30,052 nucleotides of DNA, taken from contig JAICIG010000029.1 in the NCBI GenBank assembly GCA_025924495.1, positions 1 through 30,052 on the forward strand. The letters are read 5' to 3'. Made by a program: the position numbers and the translations under genes. Positions 24,792 through 30,052 of the stretch are shown here, piece by piece. Origin of the DNA: Pirellulales bacterium. Lineage in GTDB: Bacteria; Planctomycetota; Planctomycetia; Pirellulales; JAICIG01. Under the pieces are notes generated by a model, which worked only from the letters and a program-made list of their open reading frames with translations, was not told the origin of the DNA and did not search any database. Every line of letters begins with the position of its first letter. Position 1 is the first letter of the stretch.

Positions 24792-25733
24792 ATGAAAGTC
24801 AGCATCATCGGCGGAGCAGGTTTGGTCGGCTCTTGCGCCGCCTTCGCCTTGCAAACCGGCCGCATCGTCCGCGAGATCGCTTTGCTCGACGTGAACGCCG
24901 AAGCCGTTTCGGGCCAGGCGCTTGACTTGCTGCACGGCGCTTCGGCGACGGCCGATCAGGTCATCACCTCGGGCGGTTATGAGCATATTCCGACGAGCGA
25001 TTTGATCTGCATCACGGCCGGCCTGCGGCGCAAGCCAGACGAGAGCCGCTTGGACTTGATCAATCGCAACGTCGATTTGTTCGTCGGCATCCTGGGCGAG
25101 ATCAGCCGCGTGGGCTATAAGAAAGACGCGCTGGTTTTAGTCGTTTCCAATCCAGTCGATGTTCTCACCTACCTCGCCGCCCAACGGCTCGATTTGCCTA
25201 AGGAACAAGTGCTCGGCCTGGGCACGCAACTCGACACGATCCGCTTCCGCAGCCTGATCGCCGAAAAACTGTCGGCGCCGCCGACGCAAGTTGCCGCTTT
25301 GATCCTTGGCGAGCACGGCGACAGCATGGTGCCGATCTGGTCGAGTGCGACCATCGGCGGTTTGCCGCTCGACAAATTCGCCGGCTGGAATCCGAACCTG
25401 GCGAACGAGCTGTTCACGCGTACGAAGGGCTCCGGCGCCGAAGTGATCAAGAAGAAAGGAGGCGCCGGGTTTGCCGTTGGCATTGCCATTCAAGAAGTCA
25501 TTGAAACCGCGGCGCTCGATCGTCGTCGGCTGCTGCCGGTGTCGAGCGTTCAAAACGGCTGCTATGGCATCCGCGACGTCGCACTCTCTGTTCCGACGGT
25601 AGTCGGCCGCAAAGGAGTTGTCGCCACGCACGAAATCGATCTATGGCCCAAGGAAGTGCAGGCCCTGCGAAAGAGCGGCCAAGTATTGCGACAGACGGTA
25701 GACACGGTGCTGGCGCGATTAAGCGGCAAGTAA
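24792..25733 (+). CDS. L-lactate/malate dehydrogenase family protein
   Basis: 313 residues. NAD-dependent 2-hydroxyacid dehydrogenase fold: 'GGAGLVG' (7-13) for the dinucleotide, D33 for NAD over NADP preference, active-site loop 'AGLRRKPDESRLDL' (76-89), D148/R151 in 'QLDTIRFR' and catalytic H175 in 'GEHGDSMVP'. The substrate-specificity residue (position 102 of classical LDH, where LDH has Gln) is R80, a malate-dehydrogenase-like choice. In PVM operons the gene is usually called LDH and is thought to recycle NADH made by the aldehyde dehydrogenase; the true substrate is open. AAAGG precedes the ATG. No encapsulation helix is obvious. Confidence 0.88.
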   Translation: MKVSIIGGAGLVGSCAAFALQTGRIVREIALLDVNAEAVSGQALDLLHGASATADQVITSGGYEHIPTSDLICITAGLRRKPDESRLDLINRNVDLFVGILGEISRVGYKKDALVLVVSNPVDVLTYLAAQRLDLPKEQVLGLGTQLDTIRFRSLIAEKLSAPPTQVAALILGEHGDSMVPIWSSATIGGLPLDKFAGWNPNLANELFTRTKGSGAEVIKKKGGAGFAVGIAIQEVIETAALDRRRLLPVSSVQNGCYGIRDVALSVPTVVGRKGVVATHEIDLWPKEVQALRKSGQVLRQTVDTVLARLSGK

Positions 25734-25736
25734 TCT

Positions 25737-25770
25737 TGTTCCTGGCTCCCAGCCAGAGCGTGGGAACCAG
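25737..25770. repeat. Short intergenic inverted repeat
   Basis: GTTCCTGGCTCCCAGC on the left and GCGTGGGAACC on the right form an imperfect inverted repeat. The 'TTCCCACGCTCTGGCTGGGAGCC' type (seen on the minus strand) is a common dispersed element in planctomycetes and cyanobacteria. It follows the dehydrogenase stop by three bases. Confidence 0.5.
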
Positions 25771-25793
25771 AATGAAATAAGAGATCCAATTAA

Positions 25794-27074
25794 ATGGAAA
25801 AATCGCTCGATCGCAAGCTGGCCGCCGTTCACGCCGATCCGTCGGGATGCAAAGAGTTCATCATCGCCGACGCCAAAGACGCCGATATGGCGTTCGGCAT
25901 CGGCGCGCCGGGCAAGTCGCCGGAGATGCATGCGGGCGAGGTTCGCATGCGCACGCTGGCTGAATACCGCGAGCAAATTCGTGAGATCGTGCGGCAAGGG
26001 ATCGTCGACATCATGCTCATGTCGGCCAGCACCAACGACGCGCTGACAATTCAGGAACGATTATTCGAAGGCAGCCACGTGACGCCGGCTGCTCGGGCCA
26101 ATGATACCAGCGATATTTTCGTCGTCCGCGGCGGTCGCTACATCCAAGAACCATCGCGCCCATTTCGCACGGCCTCGCTCGACCATATTCAATGCGGCCA
26201 CCTCGACTGCGAACCGGCCGAGCGAACGCGCGGAGCAAACCTGGGGCTGTACAGCGTCACGTTTAACAACCGGCTCGACGAGGACCTGAGAGCGATCGAA
26301 GAATATCGCAAGTTCCGTCTTGAGGCGGAGGCTAAGGGATTTCGGCATTTCCTGGAGGTGTTCGACCCCAATGCACCCATCGCGCTGGAATCTGATCAGA
26401 CGGCGAAATTCATCAACGATTCCATCGCACGCACTTTGGCCGGCGTGGCACAGGCGGGCCGGCCGGTCTTTTTAAAGGTCGTCTACCATGGCCCCCAAGC
26501 GATGGAGGAACTTGTCAGCTACGACCCGCACCTGATCGTTGGCATCCTGGGCGGAGGAGCAGGCACGACCTACGACGCCTTTAAGTTGATCGCCGAAGCG
26601 CAGAAATACGGCGCTCGCGTGGCATTGTTCGGCCGCAAGATCAACAATGCCGAGTGCCAATTGGCCTTCGTCCAGTTCTTACGGCTGATCGTCGATCGCG
26701 TGATCAGTCCCGAAGATGCCGTCCGGGCGTACCACGCGGTGCTCGAGAAACTGAACATCCGCCCGCAACGCCCGTTAGCCGAAGACTTGACGTTGCAAAC
26801 GGGCGTGATGAGTTATGGCGGCTCTGCGACCGTCTCAGTTCCGGCGGCAATTCCGAATGCCGGCGACCAACCGACCTCGAAGGCAGCGGGCGATGCCCAA
26901 GCTCCCGACCACGCGGGATGCGGGTGTGGCGGGCCAAGCAAGACGGAGTGTCATTGCCAGACAGGCGCGGCGAAGGGCCCGCAAACCGGCGGAAAGCCCG
27001 ATTTCGGCCTCATGACTCAGGCCGAGAAGCTGGCATACAACAAGGCTCGACGGGACCGCATCTTCGGAGCATAG
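25794..27074 (+). CDS. Class I aldolase-like TIM-barrel protein of the BMC locus
   Basis: 426 residues. Residues about 20-335 look like a DeoC/LacD-type TIM barrel: 'VDIMLMSASTNDAL' (70-83), 'FRHFLEVFDPN' (183-193), 'RPVFLKVVYHGPQAMEEL' (223-240), 'LIVGILGGGAGTTYDAF' (248-264) and 'GARVALFGRKIN' (273-284). K228 in the 'FLKVVY' strand is a candidate Schiff-base lysine. After about residue 340 comes a flexible region with a Cys/His cluster (C376, C378, C386, H387, C388) and a basic helical end, 'LMTQAEKLAYNKARRDRIFG'. The reaction is unknown; a second aldolase or a sugar-phosphate-handling enzyme is plausible. It is the last gene of the BMC operon. Confidence 0.65.
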   Translation: MEKSLDRKLAAVHADPSGCKEFIIADAKDADMAFGIGAPGKSPEMHAGEVRMRTLAEYREQIREIVRQGIVDIMLMSASTNDALTIQERLFEGSHVTPAARANDTSDIFVVRGGRYIQEPSRPFRTASLDHIQCGHLDCEPAERTRGANLGLYSVTFNNRLDEDLRAIEEYRKFRLEAEAKGFRHFLEVFDPNAPIALESDQTAKFINDSIARTLAGVAQAGRPVFLKVVYHGPQAMEELVSYDPHLIVGILGGGAGTTYDAFKLIAEAQKYGARVALFGRKINNAECQLAFVQFLRLIVDRVISPEDAVRAYHAVLEKLNIRPQRPLAEDLTLQTGVMSYGGSATVSVPAAIPNAGDQPTSKAAGDAQAPDHAGCGCGGPSKTECHCQTGAAKGPQTGGKPDFGLMTQAEKLAYNKARRDRIFGA

Positions 27075-27127
27075 GACCGGTCCCTGTATCCTAATGGGAC
27101 TGTGCCGGCGGCTGGATTGCCCTTTAT

Positions 27128-27148
27128 GCCAAGCGCGAAAGCGCTGGC
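27128..27148 (+). terminator. Stem-loop after the BMC operon
   Basis: GCC-a-AGCGC-GAAA-GCGCT-GGC forms an 8-base-pair stem with one bulge and a GNRA tetraloop, 54 bases after the last BMC gene. No U-tract follows, so it is either a factor-dependent end or an RNA-stabilising hairpin. A perfect GGACCGGTCC palindrome also overlaps the end of the stop codon (27074-27083). Confidence 0.35.
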
Positions 27149-27298
27149 CGGTACACGCTCTTCCCTTTCCGCCTTTGGCTTGCTTCTTGGCCGGATTGCT
27201 GAGAGAATATCGTCGGTTATGCATTCCGCGTATTGCGTCGCTGCTCGGAAGGTTGCCGGACCTCCGACCGTAGGCATTTTCTCGCCAGGAGCTCGCGT

Positions 27299-28723
27299 AT
27301 GTTTTGCAACGGCAACGCAGTTTTGCGCTGCTCGGTCGGCGCCTCCTTTTTAGTCGCGACGATCTGCGGCTGTGGCGGCGGTGATTCATCCTCCCAGATC
27401 GCCAGCGCGCCCAGCGGCACAACGAACGGCTCTCCGGCGGCGGCAGGCGCTCCCGCAATGCCGGGCGCAGCAAGTGGAGCGCCCGCAATGCCGGGCGCTG
27501 GTCAGATGCCTGGGAGTCCGGCTACCGCAGGCATGCCGCCAAGCGGCGCAGCTCCCGGAGCGGCGGCCGCGCCCGACTCGGTTCCCCCCGCTGACGCAGC
27601 CGCGCCTGCAGCAGAAGGTATGCCGCCTGGCGCACCGGCTGCTGCCAACGGCTCTGACTATGCTCCTCCCGCAGCGGCGCCCGGCGATAGTGCAATTCCG
27701 CCCGGTGGCGCGATTCCACCTGCCGGTGCGACACAACCCGGGGCGACACAACCCGGGGCGACACAACCCGGAGCAACACAACCCGGAGCAACACAACCCG
27801 GAGCAACACAGCCCGGTGCGACGCAACCCGGCATGGTACCGCCCGGCGGCGCCGGCATGCCGTCAGACTATCAAGAGCGAATGCGCCGCTCGCAGGCAAA
27901 TGGTGGCGCACCTGGCGGCGCTATGCCTCCTGGCGGCGCAATCCCGCCTGGTGGCGCGATACCGCCTGGCGGCTCAATACCACCTGGTGGTGCGACACAA
28001 CCCGGCGCGATTCCGCCTGGCGGGGCCGGCATGCCGTCAGATTATCAAGAGCGAATGCGCCGCTCCCAGGCAAATGGTGGCGCACCTGGCGGCGCCATTC
28101 CGCCCGGTGGTGCGATACCGCCTGGTGGTGCGACGCAACCCGGTGCGACACGACCAGGTGCAATGCCGCCCGGAGGCGCCATTCCTGGCAATATGCCGGC
28201 AGGCCAACCGATGCCCGGCCAGATGGCGCCAGGCGGCGCGCAGCCTGGTTACAATCCTGCGGCTGGCGGCCAAGGCACGGCTGGTCAATCGCCCTTTGGC
28301 GCCAACGTGGAAGCAGGCTCGCCTGAATACCCGATCCAGCAGTTCCTTGAGAAACTCAAATCCGGGGATGTCAGCGGCGCCACCGACTTGTTCAGCCGCA
28401 AGGCGACGGGTAAGGCCAAAGTCTTTCGCGAAGGCAAAGCGAACGAAGAGACAATCTCCGAACTGCAATCCGACCTGGCCAACGTGAAAGCGCTACCGTC
28501 GAAAAACCTGCAGGGCAAGCACGTAATTGTGCTTGAGGAGAACGCTTCCGGCGAAGCGCCGGCGCCCGTTGCGACCGGCAGCTATGGCCGACAACGTCGG
28601 CAGCCGCAGAACCGTGGCAAGGCTACCCGCAAGGTCCAATTCACCGTTGTCGGTGAAGACGGGCAGATGGTGATCCAAGACATCAAGGTCCATACAACGA
28701 CCGTGCCAGTTCGCAATCGCTAG
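27299..28723 (+). CDS. Repetitive Gly/Pro/Ala-rich lipoprotein
   Basis: 474 residues from the ATG at 27299, which has AGGAG at good spacing. The short N-terminus 'LRCSVGASFLVATICGCGGG' is a lipoprotein-type signal with a likely lipidated Cys in ICGC. Residues about 30-340 are disordered and repetitive: PGGAIPP-type repeats, seven consecutive ATQPG units, and two copies of a ~40-residue block containing 'AGMPSDYQERMRRSQANGGA'. The last ~130 residues form a normal-composition domain beginning 'EYPIQQFLEKLKSGDVSGATDLF', reminiscent of small NTF2-like folds, but I cannot assign it. It is probably anchored facing the periplasm with the repeats as a spacer. It does not look related to the BMC. Confidence 0.7.
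   Translation: MFCNGNAVLRCSVGASFLVATICGCGGGDSSSQIASAPSGTTNGSPAAAGAPAMPGAASGAPAMPGAGQMPGSPATAGMPPSGAAPGAAAAPDSVPPADAAAPAAEGMPPGAPAAANGSDYAPPAAAPGDSAIPPGGAIPPAGATQPGATQPGATQPGATQPGATQPGATQPGATQPGMVPPGGAGMPSDYQERMRRSQANGGAPGGAMPPGGAIPPGGAIPPGGSIPPGGATQPGAIPPGGAGMPSDYQERMRRSQANGGAPGGAIPPGGAIPPGGATQPGATRPGAMPPGGAIPGNMPAGQPMPGQMAPGGAQPGYNPAAGGQGTAGQSPFGANVEAGSPEYPIQQFLEKLKSGDVSGATDLFSRKATGKAKVFREGKANEETISELQSDLANVKALPSKNLQGKHVIVLEENASGEAPAPVATGSYGRQRRQPQNRGKATRKVQFTVVGEDGQMVIQDIKVHTTTVPVRNR
27728..27832 (+). repeat. Seven tandem 15-base units (ATQPG)
   Basis: Seven in-frame copies of GCGACACAACCCGGG-type units, varying only at third positions. They encode ATQPG repeats in the lipoprotein. Confidence 0.9.
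27851..28134 (+). repeat. Two copies of a longer coding repeat, offset 174 bases
   Basis: The block encoding 'AGMPSDYQERMRRSQANGGA' followed by PGG-rich units occurs near 27851-27960 and again near 28025-28134, nearly identical at the DNA level. The offset is a multiple of three (58 codons), as expected of an in-frame duplication. Confidence 0.85.
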
Positions 28724-29024
28724 CTGTAAGCCATCGACGAAGTTCCAGCGCCGCCGTTGGACCACTTGCGCCGCACGCAGCTTAGATTTCAGCGGCGCCG
28801 GTTGCGTCGCAACGATGCTCGCCTTACTCTGGCTGTGACTTACGGGTAACGCCTACCGTCTGGCTGCACGCGCTTAATAACGCGGCTTCGCAAGGCGATC
28901 TTTCCAGACCGGGGAGCAACCCGCGCCGACCGTCGCGGACCGAACACAAGTTGCTCCCCGATCGCGTTGACTCGAAACCCAACAGCATTGCGAACGCATT
29001 CAGCGTATTGAGGTCGTCCGACGC
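28724..29024. other. Intergenic region before the membrane-bound-dehydrogenase-family gene
   Basis: 301 bases without a supported gene. The only structure I see is the nested inverted repeat at 28910-28960. No clear promoter hexamers are evident. Confidence 0.5.
28910..28960. other. Nested inverted repeat in a 5' leader region
   Basis: CGGGGAGCAAC (28910-28920) pairs perfectly with GTTGCTCCCCG (28950-28960). A second stem, CCGCG/CGCGG (28921-28925 and 28934-28938), is stacked inside. It lies 64 bases before the next ATG and could be a leader RNA structure, a terminator of the upstream lipoprotein gene or a protein-binding site; nothing decides between them. Confidence 0.5.
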
Positions 29025-30052
29025 ATGTTCTCATTTCGCGCATGCCAGCTCTGGCTCGTTGGAGGCTTGCCTCTGCTCATGATTACTTGCGCGGCGGTTT
29101 CGGTTGCGGCCGAAGCGCCAAGTGCACCGATCGTGAAAAGCCCATTAGGTCCCGAAGAGTCGCTAAAGCGATTCCAACTTCCCGACGGACTCAAGCTCGA
29201 ATTGGTCGCCGCCGAGCCCGAGGTCATTGATCCGGTAGCTGTTCGCTTCGATGAGTCAGGACGCATGTGGGTCGTTGAAATGCGCGACTATCCGCTCGGC
29301 CCGTCCGATGGCCAGCCGCCGCAATCGCGAATCAAATTGCTCGAAGATCGCGACGGCGATGGTCGTTTCGAAAAGGCGACGACCTTCGCCGACGAGCTGC
29401 TGTTCGTCACCGGCGTGCAACCGTGGAACGGCGGCGTGATCGTCACGCTTTCCGGGAAGGTCGAATGGATGCTGGACGCCGACGGCGACGGGCGCGCCGA
29501 CCGCCGCGAGACCTGGTTTACGGGTTTCACGGAGCAGAATTCGCAACTCCGCGCCAATCATCCGCGCTTCGCACTCGACAACCACGTATATATCTCCAAC
29601 GGGCTGCTAGGCGGGAACATCGTCAATCAGCGGCAGCGTGCCGAAAAGCCCTTATCGATCAGTGGCCGTGACTTCCGCTTTGAGCCTCGGTCGGGCGATT
29701 GCCAGGCGGTATCTGGAACAGGTCAGTTTGGTCTAACCTTCGACGATTACGGCAACCGCTTCAACTGCAGCAACCGCAACCCACTCATGCACGTTGTGTT
29801 GGCCGACCGATATCTGGCGCGCAACCCGCTGTTGAGCGTGCCCGCGGTGATTAACGACGTCGCCGCTTCGGGCGAGGCGTCGCATGTCTATCCGCTGAGC
29901 CAGGCTTGGACGACATCGATCCTGCACGCGGGCCAATTTACCGCGGCATGCGGCGTGGAGATTTACCGGGGTGATCTGCTCCCGCCGCAATATCAAGGCA
30001 ATAGCTTCACCTGCGAGCCGACGGGCAATCTGGTCCATCGCGAAGTACTGAA
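29025..30052 (+). CDS. Exported 'putative membrane-bound dehydrogenase' family protein, N-terminal part
   Basis: The frame is open from the ATG at 29025 to the end of the window (342 codons), so the 3' end is missing. A signal peptide covers about residues 1-30 ('LPLLMITCAAVSVAAEAP'). Then follows the beta-propeller-like domain of the Pirellula/Verrucomicrobium family: 'LKLELVAAEPEVIDPVAVRF', 'GRMWVVEMRDYP', 'IKLLEDRDGDGRFEKATTFA' (with a DxDGDG calcium-binding-like loop), 'WMLDADGDGRADRRETWF', and 'GNRFNCSNRNPL'. Full-length members usually continue with HEAT repeats and often a C-terminal cytochrome c-like domain, and are thought to act on sugars or other organics in the periplasm; that part is not visible here. 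Confidence 0.88.
   Translation, partial: MFSFRACQLWLVGGLPLLMITCAAVSVAAEAPSAPIVKSPLGPEESLKRFQLPDGLKLELVAAEPEVIDPVAVRFDESGRMWVVEMRDYPLGPSDGQPPQSRIKLLEDRDGDGRFEKATTFADELLFVTGVQPWNGGVIVTLSGKVEWMLDADGDGRADRRETWFTGFTEQNSQLRANHPRFALDNHVYISNGLLGGNIVNQRQRAEKPLSISGRDFRFEPRSGDCQAVSGTGQFGLTFDDYGNRFNCSNRNPLMHVVLADRYLARNPLLSVPAVINDVAASGEASHVYPLSQAWTTSILHAGQFTAACGVEIYRGDLLPPQYQGNSFTCEPTGNLVHREVL

Noticed and set aside
27728..27832. Tandem 15-base units as a possible CRISPR array
   Set aside because: The units are contiguous, without spacers, and in frame within a coding sequence.
27372..28487. Alternative-frame open readings in the repetitive lipoprotein gene
   Set aside because: The Arg-rich translations reflect the repeat and GC bias; only the frame from 27299 has a start with ribosome binding site, a lipoprotein signal and a normal C-terminal domain.
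1..30052. tRNA or rRNA genes
   Set aside because: I looked for tRNA-like T-loops and rRNA-like stretches in the spacers and saw none that fold convincingly.

Overview
The window is GC-rich bacterial chromosome, most likely from a planctomycete (Planctomycetota). Four things point there: a compact bacterial microcompartment (BMC) operon of the Planctomycetes/Verrucomicrobia (PVM) type, a secreted protein of the 'putative membrane-bound dehydrogenase' family typical of Pirellula-like bacteria, secreted HEAT and leucine-rich-repeat proteins, and a DUF4058 gene. The order within the phylum cannot be settled from the window.

Layout. (1) 1-6282: the 3' end of a citramalate synthase gene (cimA), then valS, a bifunctional-nuclease-family (DUF151) protein, a 2-oxoglutarate/Fe(II) oxygenase on the minus strand, a DUF4058 protein and a small membrane protein. 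(2) 6316-12262: two direct copies of the ileS 5' region. The left copy is a frameshifted fragment and the right copy starts the intact ileS. Between them lie three minus-strand genes for exported proteins (a large 904-aa protein of unknown function, an LRR protein and a HEAT-repeat protein). (3) 11996-16664: a eukaryotic-like (type 2) ileS overlapping purN, then a convergent GNAT acetyltransferase. (4) 16821-27074: the BMC locus. (5) 27299-30052: a repetitive Gly/Pro-rich lipoprotein and the 5' end of a membrane-bound-dehydrogenase-family gene.

The BMC locus runs in one direction. It starts with a pair of overlapping palindromes (candidate operator) and a candidate promoter. The gene order is: DeoR-family regulator, PduL phosphotransacylase, two BMC-H hexamer shell proteins, acetate kinase, BMC-P pentamer protein, CoA-acylating aldehyde dehydrogenase, a second BMC-P, a BMC-associated protein with a degenerate RpiB-like half, a third BMC-P, a class II (fuculose-phosphate type) aldolase, a lactate/malate dehydrogenase and a class I aldolase-like protein. 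No BMC-T gene is present. By analogy with the characterised PVM compartment of Planctopirus limnophila, the aldolase would release lactaldehyde from fuculose-1-P or rhamnulose-1-P. The aldehyde dehydrogenase would make lactoyl-CoA, PduL lactoyl-phosphate, and the kinase lactate plus ATP. The LDH/MDH-like enzyme may recycle NADH. Amphipathic helices at the N-termini of PduL and the aldehyde dehydrogenase and at the C-terminus of the aldolase look like encapsulation peptides. No sugar kinase or isomerase gene is in the window.

The least expected features are: four REPIN-like inverted-repeat elements (plus one half-element) placed in the spacers of the BMC operon, three of them around the two BMC-H genes; conservative changes at two catalytic positions of the BMC acetate kinase; an ileS fragment whose differences from the intact gene are almost all synonymous; and a palindromic repeat that appears to have inserted in frame into ileS.
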